Below are positions 1 to 9,213 of a DNA stretch of 39,779 bases, piece after piece. The notes beneath the pieces were generated by a model. It saw only the letters and a program-made list of their open reading frames with translations. It was not told where the DNA came from and searched no databases. The position numbers were made by a program, and so were the translations under genes. The stretch spans positions 1 to 39,779 of the forward strand of contig JAJRWA010000002.1 in assembly GCA_024277025.1 (NCBI GenBank), in the 5' to 3' direction. Within the stretch, counting starts at the first letter, position 1; every line of letters begins with the position of its first letter. Source of the stretch: Candidatus Krumholzibacteriota bacterium. GTDB lineage: Bacteria > Krumholzibacteriota > Krumholzibacteriia > LZORAL124-64-63.

Positions 1-1
1 A

Positions 2-1045
2 AGGTTCACCATTCTGGCCGGGCTGGGTGCCGCGGTGCTGTTTGCCTGGCCAACGCTGGCGGCGCTCAGCACGGTGGCCGGCCTGTTTGAAGCCGGGCGC
101 TACGACGAGGCCCGTGACGCCCTGAGTGCGGGTGAGCAGGGTGCGCGCCCCGGCGAAGAACTTCTTTGGCGGAGCCGATTGGCCTACACGCCGGCCACGG
201 CGCTGAGCCTGCTGGAATCCGGCCTCGAGGACAACAAGCTTGCCCCGGCAGTCCGGGCCCGGCTGGCACTGGAAGCCGCCGACCTGCACGCCGGTCGCGG
301 CGAGCACCGTGAAGTGGTGCAGGTGTTGACACCCATCCTCAACGGGGAAGCGACCGGGATTCCCGGGGCGGTCTACCTGCGTGCCGGGCTCGCGCTGCGG
401 GCTCTCGGGCGCCTGCAACAGGCGCGTGAGATGCTGGCCTCGGTGCGGCCTGGCGATCCCGATTTCGTACTCGCCCGCTACTACCTCGGGGACATCGGAC
501 TGGAACAGAACGATTCGGCCCTGGCTCTGCGTTACTTCAAGGCGGCGGCCAAGGCCACTGACCGCGCCGGCGAGAGCCGTTTGGCGGCCGGGCTCTGGCT
601 GGCCCATCGCACCGCCGGCCAGGAGCGGGAGGCCGACGAGTTGTTCCGGCGGCTCAGCGCCGAAGACCCCGGCAGCCTGGCCTTGTTGGAGATCCGGCGC
701 CTGCTGCAGGTCGAAGCCGACGAGCGGGCCGCCCGCCGGAAGACCGCGCCCGCCGACACCGTCGTCACCCCGCTGGTGGACACCAGTGGACGCTACGCCC
801 TGCAGTTGGGTGCCTTCAGCGACCGCGGCCTGGCCCTGGAGTTTGTCAAACGATACCGTGACCGGCTGCCGGATCTGCGGATCGACAAGTCGCGGGACGC
901 CCGGGGCCAATTCCTCTACAAGGTTCGCACGGGGAATTACGTCAACCCGGCCCTCGCGCGATCGCAGGCCAAGCAACTGCAGCAGAAGCTGGGCATCGAG
1001 GTCATCGTTGCCGATCTCGCCGCCGGCGGTTCCTCCTCCCGATGA
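2..1045 (+). CDS. TPR-repeat protein with C-terminal SPOR domain (5'-truncated)
   Basis: The reading frame is open to the left edge of the window, so the true start lies upstream; an in-frame GTG at 35 would cut into what looks like a signal peptide (hydrophobic run ILAGLGAAVLFAWPTLAA). The middle is alanine- and leucine-rich helical repeat with TPR character (for example ARYYLGDIGLEQNDSALALR). The C-terminal 80 residues, from RYALQLGAFSD to GIEVIVADL, match the SPOR fold, which in known families binds denuded septal peptidoglycan. Inference: an exported, periplasmic or lipid-anchored protein acting at the cell wall. The stop overlaps the mutS start (ATGA at 1042-1045), so the two are probably co-translated. 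The specific role is unknown. Confidence 0.8.
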   Translation, partial: RFTILAGLGAAVLFAWPTLAALSTVAGLFEAGRYDEARDALSAGEQGARPGEELLWRSRLAYTPATALSLLESGLEDNKLAPAVRARLALEAADLHAGRGEHREVVQVLTPILNGEATGIPGAVYLRAGLALRALGRLQQAREMLASVRPGDPDFVLARYYLGDIGLEQNDSALALRYFKAAAKATDRAGESRLAAGLWLAHRTAGQEREADELFRRLSAEDPGSLALLEIRRLLQVEADERAARRKTAPADTVVTPLVDTSGRYALQLGAFSDRGLALEFVKRYRDRLPDLRIDKSRDARGQFLYKVRTGNYVNPALARSQAKQLQQKLGIEVIVADLAAGGSSSR

Positions 1046-3726
1046 ACGAGCAGCCGACACCCGCCAAAGGCAAGCAAACCGGCGCTCCGCGCCTGACCCC
1101 GATGCTGACGCAGTATCTCGAGATCAAGAGCCAGCACCCGGGCGCGCTGCTTCTGTTTCGCATGGGCGACTTCTACGAGACCTTCTTTGAGGATGCCCAG
1201 ACCCTTTCCGAGGTTGCGGGGGTCACCCTGACCAGCCGGGATGCGCGCTCAGACCATCCGGTGCCACTGGCGGGTGTTCCCTACCATGCGATAGACACCT
1301 ACCTGACCCGCCTGCTGAACGCCGGCCTGACCGTGGCCATCTGCGAGCAGGTGGAGGATCCGGCTACGGCCAAGGGGCTGGTGCGCCGCGAAGTGATCGA
1401 GGTCATCAGCCCGGGCACGGCGACCTCACCGGAGGTGCTGGACAGCAACAGCGGCCGCTACTGTCTGGCCTGGCTGCAGCGTCCCGGCGGCCTCGACGGC
1501 TGGGCGCTGCTGGACGCATCGACCGGTGATTTCCGCTGCGGCACCGAACAGACGACGGTCGAGAGCCTCTGCCAGCGGCATCCGGTCAAGGAGGTCGTCG
1601 TCAGCGAGGATACTCCCGCCGAACAGATCACCCGCTGGCGCAGCGCTCTGCCCGAGGTCGTGGTCAACCAGGCCAATACCGCCTGGTTTCACCCGCAGTT
1701 CGCCCGGCAGACCCTGCTCGACCATTTCCGCACGGCCAACCTGACGGCCTTCGGCCTGGCGGACGAGGCCCGTGAGCCGGCGACAACGGCGGCCGGCGCC
1801 ATCCTGCGTTACCTCGGGGCCCTCAGCATGCGGCGGCCCGAACAGGTGACCACCCTGCGATTCAGCGCCCGCGGCGACCGGCTCGTTTTGGACGAGGAAA
1901 CCCTGCGCAACCTGGAGATCTTCCGCACGTTTCGCGGCGAGCGCGGCAGCGGCACCCTGATCCATCACGTCGACGGGACGCTCACGCCCATGGGCCGGCG
2001 TCTGCTCGAACTGCGCCTGGCCGAGGCCATGACCGATCTGGCTGAGTTGGAGCGCTGGCACATCGGCGTTGCGGCGGCGGTGGCGAACCGCAATTGGCGC
2101 GATGACCTGCGCGCCATTCTGCGCCGCGTCGGGGACCTGGACCGGTTGGCCGCACGCGCGGCCAGTGGCCGGATCGGGCCAGCAGCCCTGCGGCAGTTGG
2201 GGAGCACTCTGGCGGCGGCCACGGAACTGCGCAAGGTTGCCGTGGCTGCGGAAGATACGACCCATCCGATCTGCAAGTGGTCCGCGGGGATGCCGGATTT
2301 TGCCGACCTGGCGACAAGCCTGCTGGCCGCAATCCTGACCGAGGCGCCGGCCACCGTGCGCAAAGGCGGCTACATCAGCGAAGGGGTGAGCGCCGACCTG
2401 GACCGGCACCGCAGCATCGCCGCGGACAGCAAGGGCTTTCTGGCCGGCCTGCAGAGCCGCGAACGGGAGGCCACGGGCATTTCGACCCTGAAGGTGGGCT
2501 TCAACAAGGTCTTCGGCTACTTCTTCGAGGTGACCAAGAAGCATCTGGACAAGGTGCCGGAACACTATGACCAGAAGCAGACCCTGGTCGGATCCTGCCG
2601 CTTCATCACCGACGAGTTGAAGGAGGCCGAGGGCACGATCCTGGCGGCCGAGGAGGAAGCCGACCGGCTGGAAGCGGAAATCTACCAGGGGTTGCTCGAC
2701 AGCATCGTGGCCCAGCTGGCGGGGATCGCCGCGGCCTCGCAACTGATCGCCAGGATTGATCTGATGCTGGGCTTCGCCGAGATCGCCGAGCGCCACAACT
2801 ACTGCCGTCCCCACTGCGACGATTCCCTGGATCTGGTGATCCGCGACGGACGCCATCCGGTGGTCGAACAGCTGCTCAGCGGCGACTTCATCCCCAACGA
2901 CACGACGCTCGACCCGGTGGCGAACCAGGTGCTGCTGCTGACCGGACCCAACATGGGCGGCAAGAGCACCTACCTGCGCCAGGTGGCCCTGATCACCCTG
3001 CTGGCCCAGGCCGGCGGTTTTGTGCCGGCGAGCAGCGCCCGCATCGGGGTGGCGGACCGGATCTTCACCCGCGTCGGCGCCAGCGACAATCTGGCCCGGG
3101 GCGAGTCCACTTTCTACATGGAGATGAGCGAGACGGCGCACATCCTGCACCAGATGAGTCGGCGCAGCCTGGTCATCCTGGACGAGATCGGCCGGGGCAC
3201 GTCGACCTACGACGGCTTGAGTCTGGCCTGGGCGATCACCGAGTTCCTCAACCACGAGCACGGGCCGCGGCCCCGTTCGGTCTTCGCCACCCACTACCAC
3301 GAGTTGACGGATCTGGAGGCGGACCTGCCCGGCCTGGTCAACCTGCAACTGGAGGTCAAGGAGTGGGAGGGCAAGATCATCTTCCTGCACTCGGTCGGCA
3401 AAGGCCGCAGCGACAAGAGCTACGGCATTCATGTGGCGCGCCTGGCCGGATTGCCCGAGGGCGTGCTCAAACGCGCCCAGAGTATCCTCGACAGCCTGAC
3501 CGCCGGTGATGCCCGGGACCACAGCGCCCGCGTGACCGGCCCGCGCGGCGCTTCCCTGGCGGCCGAGAGCGCTGCGCCCCTGGCCGGGCCCCAAAGCCAG
3601 CTCAGCCTGTTCAACGAATCGGAGCGCGACGCCCTGGACGGACTGCGCGGCCTGGACCTGGAGTCCATCAGCCCCATGGACGCCTTCATGTGGCTCGCCC
3701 GCATCAAGCAGCAACTTTCTGATTAA
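1042..3726 (+). CDS. mutS: DNA mismatch repair protein MutS
   Basis: MutS recognises base mismatches and small loops and recruits MutL in an ATP-dependent way. The 894-residue length is slightly above the usual 850-880. Visible hallmarks are the mismatch-reading Phe-Tyr-Glu (F44-Y45-E46 in MGDFYETFFE), the Walker A motif TGPNMGGKST (residues 634-643), Walker B LVILDEIGRGTSTYDG with D714-E715, and the FATHYHELTDL segment of the ATPase domain. The C-terminal tail (QSQLSLF) resembles the short clamp-binding or dimerisation tail of the family. Its ATG overlaps the stop of the upstream SPOR gene, and there is no good Shine-Dalgarno sequence, which fits translational coupling. mutL lies two genes downstream, and the two form a repair cluster. 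Confidence 0.98.
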   Translation: MNEQPTPAKGKQTGAPRLTPMLTQYLEIKSQHPGALLLFRMGDFYETFFEDAQTLSEVAGVTLTSRDARSDHPVPLAGVPYHAIDTYLTRLLNAGLTVAICEQVEDPATAKGLVRREVIEVISPGTATSPEVLDSNSGRYCLAWLQRPGGLDGWALLDASTGDFRCGTEQTTVESLCQRHPVKEVVVSEDTPAEQITRWRSALPEVVVNQANTAWFHPQFARQTLLDHFRTANLTAFGLADEAREPATTAAGAILRYLGALSMRRPEQVTTLRFSARGDRLVLDEETLRNLEIFRTFRGERGSGTLIHHVDGTLTPMGRRLLELRLAEAMTDLAELERWHIGVAAAVANRNWRDDLRAILRRVGDLDRLAARAASGRIGPAALRQLGSTLAAATELRKVAVAAEDTTHPICKWSAGMPDFADLATSLLAAILTEAPATVRKGGYISEGVSADLDRHRSIAADSKGFLAGLQSREREATGISTLKVGFNKVFGYFFEVTKKHLDKVPEHYDQKQTLVGSCRFITDELKEAEGTILAAEEEADRLEAEIYQGLLDSIVAQLAGIAAASQLIARIDLMLGFAEIAERHNYCRPHCDDSLDLVIRDGRHPVVEQLLSGDFIPNDTTLDPVANQVLLLTGPNMGGKSTYLRQVALITLLAQAGGFVPASSARIGVADRIFTRVGASDNLARGESTFYMEMSETAHILHQMSRRSLVILDEIGRGTSTYDGLSLAWAITEFLNHEHGPRPRSVFATHYHELTDLEADLPGLVNLQLEVKEWEGKIIFLHSVGKGRSDKSYGIHVARLAGLPEGVLKRAQSILDSLTAGDARDHSARVTGPRGASLAAESAAPLAGPQSQLSLFNESERDALDGLRGLDLESISPMDAFMWLARIKQQLSD

Positions 3727-3817
3727 CTTACGGGCCTGCCGGCCGATGATTGGATTGTGGAACCGCCATGGCGGCGATTCCCGGGTACAGGCGACTGCCT
3801 GCAGCAACGGGGGATAC

Positions 3818-6088
3818 GTGGCTGACATTATCAAATGGCCCGTGGTTCTGGTCTGCCCGGGGGAAGAAGAGCTTTCCCTGCTGGCGGATCTGTCCGCCCG
3901 GCGCGACGCCCGTATCGTCGCGGTGCTGGATCCGGCGGGGAATTCCGTTGGCGCCGGCCTGGCCGAAGTGATGGGCCTGACGGTTGTCGCGGACCTCACC
4001 GAGTTGGTGCCGGGCGCCGCCCGTTATCTCGTCCACCCGCCGCTGAACGATGAGAGCTCGCCGTTCGTCGACGCCGCGGACGCCCTCGGCCTCGAAGCGG
4101 TACCGGCGCGTGAATTCTCCACCATGGTCAGTGGTCCCAAAGTCGCGCCGGCCGCGCCGCTGCCGGTGGGTGCCGCCCGGGTGGATCGGGTCACCGGCGA
4201 TGGCCCGGATCTGGACGCCAAACAGCGTATCCCCGACCAGGACCTGCTGGAACTGGAAACAGCCGCCATCCACCGCACTCTCAGCCGGATCGAAGAGGCC
4301 CTGGACCGCGAGGCCCTGCTGCGCTGGCTGCTCAGCCTGGCGACCCGCGCCACCGGCGCCACCTCCGGCTCGATCATGCTCTTCGATGACCGGGCCGAGG
4401 AACTCTACGTGGCCTACGCCTACGGACTCAGTCAGCACACCATGCATTCCACCCGCGTCCGCCTGGGCGAGGGGATCGCCGGGCGCGTGGCCGAGAGCCG
4501 CGTCGCCGAGCTGATCACCGACAACCAACATCCCGGCGCCCGCCGCGACCGTTCCTCGATCCAGCAGGCCATTTGCGCGCCGATCATCTGGGAGAACCAG
4601 GTCCTCGGCGTGGTCAACGTCTCGAACAACGCGGGCGAGGGTCAGTTGGACCGCAGCGCCCTGGCCACGATCGAAAGCCTGACCCATCGCTTCGGCCTGA
4701 TCCTGGACCGCTTCCTCGGCTTGCAACTGGTGCGCGACAGCGAGCTGTTCCGCAACATGGAGGACGAGCTGAACCGCGACACGGGACACCCGCAGGCGGT
4801 GGCGGCCACGTTGTGCGACTGGGCTGCTGACCTGCGCGAAGTCTCGGGCGCCGAGAACGTGCGCCTGGAGGTCCTGACCACCGACGGTGATCTCTTCTGG
4901 GCGGACGCCGAGGAGACGGGTTACGAGTCGCCGCCTCATCCGGACAAGGCCGAAGTGCTCAGCAGCGGTCGCCCCCTGGTCCTGCGGCCGAACGAAGACC
5001 GGGGCAGCCCCGCGGCGACGAACGAGAGTACTCTGTTCTATCTGCCGGTCGGGCGCGAGCCCCTGCGGGCCCTGCTTTCGCTGGAGTTCGCCAGTGCCGC
5101 GCGCGCCCACCAGTTCCATACCGTGAGCGCCGAGATCATCTACCTGATCAATCGCCACCTGACCGGCTTTCTGGACCGGGCGGCCACCGCTGATCAGGTC
5201 GACCGTTTGACGACTCTGGCGACGGCCCTGTCCGAGCTGGCCGCCGGCGCCGGCCACACCGGTTTCCGGGATCGCGTGCTGCGGGCGGCGTGCCGTCTGA
5301 CCGGCGCGTCCAAGGCCCTGTTGTTGACCGGTGTGAACGATGCCCCGAGCGAGGCGGACGACCTCAGCGCCGAGGACTCCCTGCGACTCGAATCCGTGCG
5401 CCTGCTCAGTGAAGCGGGCAAGAGCGGCTGGCAGACCACCGTGTTGGAGACCGCAGGCAGCGACCAGCCCCGCTCCCTGCTGGTGGTGCCCCTGGACGAC
5501 CGCAACCCCTTCCCGGGCCTGGTGCTGTTGGACAAGCGGCGCCTGCACCCGCTGGACGGTGCCACCTTCACCGAATTCGACGCGCTCTTTGCCCGCCGCC
5601 TGTTGCCCCTGCTGCATATCCCGGCCGAAGTGCCGCCGGCGATCTCGATCGAGGACACCGACGCCATCGTCGACAAGCTGGCGCCGGTCACGACACCGGC
5701 GATGATATCATCGCTGACCCGTGATGCCCTGGCCGGCATCCTGCGCCAGGAAATGGACCGCTGCGACCGGTACCACACCATGCTCGGCCTGGCGGCGTTC
5801 CGCATTTCGGATCCCGACAAGGTGGCGCCGGCGGGACTCGTGCTGGAGATCGACCGGCGCCTGCGCAGCAGCGACCACACCGGCTGCCTGGAAGACGGCA
5901 CGATCATGGTTATCGTCCCGGAGGACATCCAATCATTGCCGCGCCTGCAGCGCCGGGTCAGCGACGTGCTCAAGCTGGTGACCGGTGGCCAGGAGATCGA
6001 AGTGGCCAGTGCCTCGCGAATCTACCCCGGCGGCGGCGACACACCCGAGAAGCTGATCGAGGCGGTCCTGGGCGCCCTGCCCGAGTAG
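3818..6088 (+). CDS. Multi-GAF sensor protein with degenerate GGDEF-like C-terminus
   Basis: A 756-residue cytosolic protein with no membrane segment. Residues 1-110 look like a Rossmann-type domain (VVLVCPGEEELSLLADL, then a later LVHPPL). Residues about 165-320 form a clear GAF domain (GATSGSIMLF, GEGIAGRVAES, ICAPIIWENQVLGVVNV). Two weaker GAF-like segments follow, to about 630. The last 120 residues follow the GGDEF pattern (EMDRCDRYHTMLGLAAFRIS ... DHTGCLEDGTIMVIVPE ... ASRIYPGGGDTPEKLIEAVL), but the GGDEF signature is replaced by LEDGTI (691-696), so diguanylate cyclase activity is not expected. The start is chosen at GTG 3818, preceded by GGGGGA. An ATG at 3746 would add 24 residues that look non-coding. 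Inference: a signalling or scaffold protein; the ligand is unknown. Confidence 0.75.
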   Translation: MADIIKWPVVLVCPGEEELSLLADLSARRDARIVAVLDPAGNSVGAGLAEVMGLTVVADLTELVPGAARYLVHPPLNDESSPFVDAADALGLEAVPAREFSTMVSGPKVAPAAPLPVGAARVDRVTGDGPDLDAKQRIPDQDLLELETAAIHRTLSRIEEALDREALLRWLLSLATRATGATSGSIMLFDDRAEELYVAYAYGLSQHTMHSTRVRLGEGIAGRVAESRVAELITDNQHPGARRDRSSIQQAICAPIIWENQVLGVVNVSNNAGEGQLDRSALATIESLTHRFGLILDRFLGLQLVRDSELFRNMEDELNRDTGHPQAVAATLCDWAADLREVSGAENVRLEVLTTDGDLFWADAEETGYESPPHPDKAEVLSSGRPLVLRPNEDRGSPAATNESTLFYLPVGREPLRALLSLEFASAARAHQFHTVSAEIIYLINRHLTGFLDRAATADQVDRLTTLATALSELAAGAGHTGFRDRVLRAACRLTGASKALLLTGVNDAPSEADDLSAEDSLRLESVRLLSEAGKSGWQTTVLETAGSDQPRSLLVVPLDDRNPFPGLVLLDKRRLHPLDGATFTEFDALFARRLLPLLHIPAEVPPAISIEDTDAIVDKLAPVTTPAMISSLTRDALAGILRQEMDRCDRYHTMLGLAAFRISDPDKVAPAGLVLEIDRRLRSSDHTGCLEDGTIMVIVPEDIQSLPRLQRRVSDVLKLVTGGQEIEVASASRIYPGGGDTPEKLIEAVLGALPE

Positions 6089-6159
6089 CCGGCCGACGAC
6101 CTGTACCCACGTTATCCCCGACTAAACCGCGTGACCGGCGTTGGCCCGCGCAACCCCGG

Positions 6160-6186
6160 TTGACGAGGAGCCCCGCCCTGTATAAC
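6160..6186 (+). promoter_or_regulatory. Putative sigma-70 type promoter for mutL
   Basis: TTGACG (6160-6165) and TATAAC (6181-6186), separated by a short 15-bp spacer, lie in the 141-bp gap between the GAF protein and mutL. Both boxes are 5 of 6 to consensus. The spacing is below the usual 16-18, so this is a prediction only. Confidence 0.45.
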
Positions 6187-6229
6187 CTTCCATTTCCCAA
6201 CTGCTACTGCAACCGGAGCCGCCAAAGGA

Positions 6230-8074
6230 ATGAAGGGCAACATGGCCAGCGAAGCGCCGAACACATCCTGCAGGATTCGGGTCCTGGACAACGCCACCAT
6301 TGACCGCATCGCCGCGGGCGAGGTCATCGAGCGGCCGGCTTCCATCGTCAAGGAGCTCGTCGAAAACGCGCTGGACGCCGGGGCCCGCAACCTGACGATC
6401 ACCATGGAGGACGGCGGGCTGACCAGCCTGACCATCGACGATGACGGCTCGGGTATCCCCTTCGACCAGCTGCCGCTGGCTTTCGAGCGCCACGCCACCA
6501 GCAAGATCGCCGCCGCGGCCGATATCATGCAGGTCAGCAGTTTCGGATTCCGGGGCGAGGCTCTGGCCAGCATCGCTTCGGTCAGCCAGGTGCGCTGCGT
6601 GAGCCGCTGTGCCGCCGAGGACATCGGCGGGCTGATCGAGATTTCCGGCGGGGAGCTGGTGCGCCGCGAGCCGGCCCCGCGCAACCGCGGCACCACCATC
6701 ACGGTCAGCGACCTGTTTTTCAACACGCCGGCCCGGCGCAAGTTCACCAAGACGGCCCAGGCCGAAAAGCGCGCCATCATGAAGCTGCTGACGCAGTTGG
6801 CCCTGGCCCATCAGGATGTGCGCTGGCTGGTCAGGTCCGGCAGTGACATTGCCCTGGATCTGCGCCCCGCCAAGAGCCTGACCGATCGCGCTCGCGACCT
6901 GCTGGGCGCATCGGTCATGGACCATCTGGCCCGCTTCGAACTGGAGAAGGGTGGTTTCAGCATCGGCGGCCTGGCCTCGCGGCCGACCTGGACCCGCGGC
7001 AATCGTGAGCAGCAGTTCATCTTCATCAACCGCCGGCCCGTGGAGAATCGCGCCCTGTCCCAGGCCATTGTCCAGGCCTACCGCGAGGTCGTGCCGGCCG
7101 GGCGCTTCCCGGTGGTGATCGCCTTCCTGCAGGTGCCGACCGGCGAGGTGGACGTCAATGTGCATCCGGCCAAGACGCAGGTCCGGCTGCTGCTGGAACG
7201 GGAAATATTCGGGATGCTCAAGAACGCATTGAGTGAAGGACTGAGCCTGCGGCGGGCGGACGACCTGCGGCCGTGGTCGGGCACCGCCGCCACAGCCGAC
7301 ACGCCCGAGCGCACCGCTCAGGCCCAGGATGATTATCTGCGCACTTATTTCCAGCGTGGGGCCTCGGCCGGCTACGAGTACAAGGGTGTGCCCGAGGGGC
7401 AGGGTGAACTCTTCGGCGCGGCCGCCATGCGCCCCAAGGCCGCGGGGGAGGACGAAGCCGCGGGCGAAGTCTTCAGCGGGCCGGCTGAACCGGCCCTGCA
7501 CACCGCCCCGTTCTGGCAGCTGCACCGCACCTACATCGTGACCCAGATCCGCGGCGGTCTGGTACTCATCGACCAGCACAACAGCCACGAGCGCATCCTC
7601 TACAACGAGGCCAAGCGGGCCCTCGCCGCCGAGGGCGGCTACGGTATCCCCACTCAGCAGCTGCTTTTTCCGGCCCACCTGGAATTGACGCCTGGGCAGG
7701 TCCAGGCCTGGCAGACGCACGCCGACCAACTGACCGCCATGGGCTTTACGATCGAACCGTTCGGCGGGCAGAGCATCCTGGTGCAGGGCATCCCGGCCAG
7801 TCTGAAGAACTGGAACGAGGGGCGGCTGCTGCTGGATATCCTGGACGATCTGGCCTGGGACGACAAGCCCAGCCAGGAGAACCAGGTCGACCTGCTGGCC
7901 AGCTTCGCCTGCCACGGCGCCGTGCGCGCGGGCGAGCCGCTGACCATCCCGGAGATGCAGAACCTGGTGGACCAGCTGTTTGCCACCGACACACCCCTGT
8001 CGTGCCCGCACGGCCGGCCGACCTTGATCCAGTTCTCGCTGGCCGAGCTGGAGAAACGCTTCGGGCGGACGTAA
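6230..8074 (+). CDS. mutL: DNA mismatch repair protein MutL (endonuclease type)
   Basis: MutL links MutS recognition to strand incision. The N-terminal GHKL ATPase is clear: IDRIAAGEVIERPASIVKEL, LVENALDAGA and FGFRGEAL (105-112). The C-terminal domain carries the metal-site motifs of the nicking MutL class: DQHNSHERILYNE (448-460), ACHGAVRAG and CPHGRP, ending in RFGR. In the canonical motif DQHA(X)2E(X)4E the fourth residue is usually Ala and the last is Glu; here they are Asn451 and Asn459, with a Glu at the next position. Length (614) is normal. The start is ATG 6230, but ATG 6242 with AAGGG five bases before it is equally possible. miaA follows after one base, as in many bacteria. Confidence 0.97.
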   Translation: MKGNMASEAPNTSCRIRVLDNATIDRIAAGEVIERPASIVKELVENALDAGARNLTITMEDGGLTSLTIDDDGSGIPFDQLPLAFERHATSKIAAAADIMQVSSFGFRGEALASIASVSQVRCVSRCAAEDIGGLIEISGGELVRREPAPRNRGTTITVSDLFFNTPARRKFTKTAQAEKRAIMKLLTQLALAHQDVRWLVRSGSDIALDLRPAKSLTDRARDLLGASVMDHLARFELEKGGFSIGGLASRPTWTRGNREQQFIFINRRPVENRALSQAIVQAYREVVPAGRFPVVIAFLQVPTGEVDVNVHPAKTQVRLLLEREIFGMLKNALSEGLSLRRADDLRPWSGTAATADTPERTAQAQDDYLRTYFQRGASAGYEYKGVPEGQGELFGAAAMRPKAAGEDEAAGEVFSGPAEPALHTAPFWQLHRTYIVTQIRGGLVLIDQHNSHERILYNEAKRALAAEGGYGIPTQQLLFPAHLELTPGQVQAWQTHADQLTAMGFTIEPFGGQSILVQGIPASLKNWNEGRLLLDILDDLAWDDKPSQENQVDLLASFACHGAVRAGEPLTIPEMQNLVDQLFATDTPLSCPHGRPTLIQFSLAELEKRFGRT

Positions 8075-8075
8075 G

Positions 8076-8996
8076 GTGAGCATCGCACGACAGACCTGTC
8101 CGGCGATCGTGGGCCCGACTGCGGTGGGCAAGACGGGTCTGATCACGCGGCTGGCCCAGCGGTATCCCCTCGAAGTGATCAGCCTGGACAGCCGGCAGAT
8201 TTATCGGGGGCTGCGTATCGGCACCGCTCAGCCGACGGCGGACGAATTGGCGGTGTGCCCACACCACCTGATTGACTTTGTTTCCCCGACCGAGAAATAC
8301 GACGCGATCCGGTTTCGGCAGGATTTTGAGCGCGTGTATCAGGAGATCACCGGGCGCGGCGGACAGCCTGTGCTGGTCGGCGGGGCTGGTATGTACCTCA
8401 CGGCGCTGCGTGAGGGGTTCATGGAGATTCCCGGACACTCGGCTGAACGGCTGGCGACCGTGCGTGCGGAGCTTGAGGCGTGGACCGATGAGGAGATCCG
8501 GCGCGAACTGCTGGCCGTGGATCCGGCCTCGCACACGCGAATTCACAGCAACGACCGTTACCGCAGCCAGCGCGCTTTGGAGATCCAGCGGATATCCGGT
8601 GAGCCCATGACCGAATTGATGGCACGGCAGGAAGCAGATCCGGCGCTGGGGCTCAGCTATCCGGCCTTCGTCTTGGCGCGACCGGTGGCCGAGCTGGACG
8701 CGCGCATCACGGAACGGACCGGGCTGATGCTGACTGCGGGCTGGCTGGCGGAGACCGAGGCCGCATTGACTGTGCATCCGGCGGAGTGCCCGGGCTTGCG
8801 GAGTATCGGGTACCGGGAGATTGTGCGGTACTTGCAGGGGGAATTGCCCCGCGCGGAACTGGAGGCGGCGATCGTGCTGGTGACGCGGCAGTATGCCAAG
8901 CGCCAACGGACGATGTTTCGGCATCTGGCGTGCGAGGGGAGTTGGTCTCCTGAGCAGGATGAGCTGGTCAGCGCGGTGTCGGCGGTACTGGGCTGA
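8076..8996 (+). CDS. miaA: tRNA dimethylallyltransferase MiaA
   Basis: MiaA transfers a dimethylallyl group to A37 of tRNAs that read UNN codons. The P-loop GPTAVGKT (13-20), the substrate-binding stretch LDSRQIYRGLRIGTAQPT and the later segments GGAGMYLTAL and RSIGYREIV are diagnostic. The 306-residue length is typical. The GTG start follows the mutL stop by one base, so translation is probably coupled. Base use is less extreme than in mutS or mutL towards the 3' end. The gene ends 21 bp before the left end of the integrated element, so it is the last host gene on that side and is intact. Confidence 0.97.
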   Translation: MSIARQTCPAIVGPTAVGKTGLITRLAQRYPLEVISLDSRQIYRGLRIGTAQPTADELAVCPHHLIDFVSPTEKYDAIRFRQDFERVYQEITGRGGQPVLVGGAGMYLTALREGFMEIPGHSAERLATVRAELEAWTDEEIRRELLAVDPASHTRIHSNDRYRSQRALEIQRISGEPMTELMARQEADPALGLSYPAFVLARPVAELDARITERTGLMLTAGWLAETEAALTVHPAECPGLRSIGYREIVRYLQGELPRAELEAAIVLVTRQYAKRQRTMFRHLACEGSWSPEQDELVSAVSAVLG

Positions 8997-9017
8997 AGCC
9001 TGACCTGGGGGAAAAAC

Positions 9018-9066
9018 TGGAGCGGGGTACGAGGCTCGAACTCGCGACCCTCAGCTTGGGAAGCTG
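9018..9066. repeat. att site, left copy (displaced 3' part of tRNA-Gly)
   Basis: These 49 bp are identical to 17116-17164. In the tRNA sense (- strand) they cover the anticodon loop, anticodon 3' stem, variable loop, T arm, 3' acceptor strand, discriminator and CCA. The 5' half of the tRNA is absent here, so this copy is a non-functional remnant left by integration. It is the junction next to miaA and the integrase. Confidence 0.92.
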
Positions 9067-9141
9067 TTTTTGCGCCCGCTGATGGATTTCCCTCAATTCC
9101 TATGTTGATTTATTTACGGCCGTTACGGTATCTTGTCCCTG

Positions 9142-9160
9142 CTTGGAAATACTTGGAAAT
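9142..9160 (+). repeat. Tandem CTTGGAAAT repeat upstream of integrase
   Basis: Two copies of CTTGGAAAT (9142-9150 and 9152-9160) with a 10-bp period lie between the left att core and the integrase. One helical turn of spacing suits a pair of protein-binding sites, for example for an excisionase or accessory factor. No copy was seen at the right end. Confidence 0.5.
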
Positions 9161-9179
9161 CTAGAATATTGGCGCAGCA

Positions 9180-9199
9180 GTAGCACCAAGGTAGCACCA
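9180..9199 (+). repeat. Paired GTAGCACCA repeat, left integrase arm-type sites
   Basis: GTAGCACCA occurs at 9180-9188 and 9191-9199 with an 11-bp period. The same doublet with the same period is found near the other end at 17057-17076. Doublets near both att cores, in the same orientation, are what arm-type binding sites of a lambda-like integrase look like. The integrase N-terminus has a matching arm-binding-type domain. Binding is inferred. Confidence 0.65.
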
Positions 9200-9213
9200 G
9201 CAGGCGGTGAATA

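Noticed and set aside
1426..3999. 857-codon open frame antisense to mutS
   Set aside because: Shadow of a GC-rich gene; the protein shows no domain and mutS on the + strand is certain.
3728..5617. 629-codon frame antisense to the GAF protein
   Set aside because: Shadow frame; low-complexity Gln/Gly/Ala composition and no motif.
6122..8146. 674-codon frame antisense to mutL
   Set aside because: Shadow frame overlapping the whole of a certain gene.
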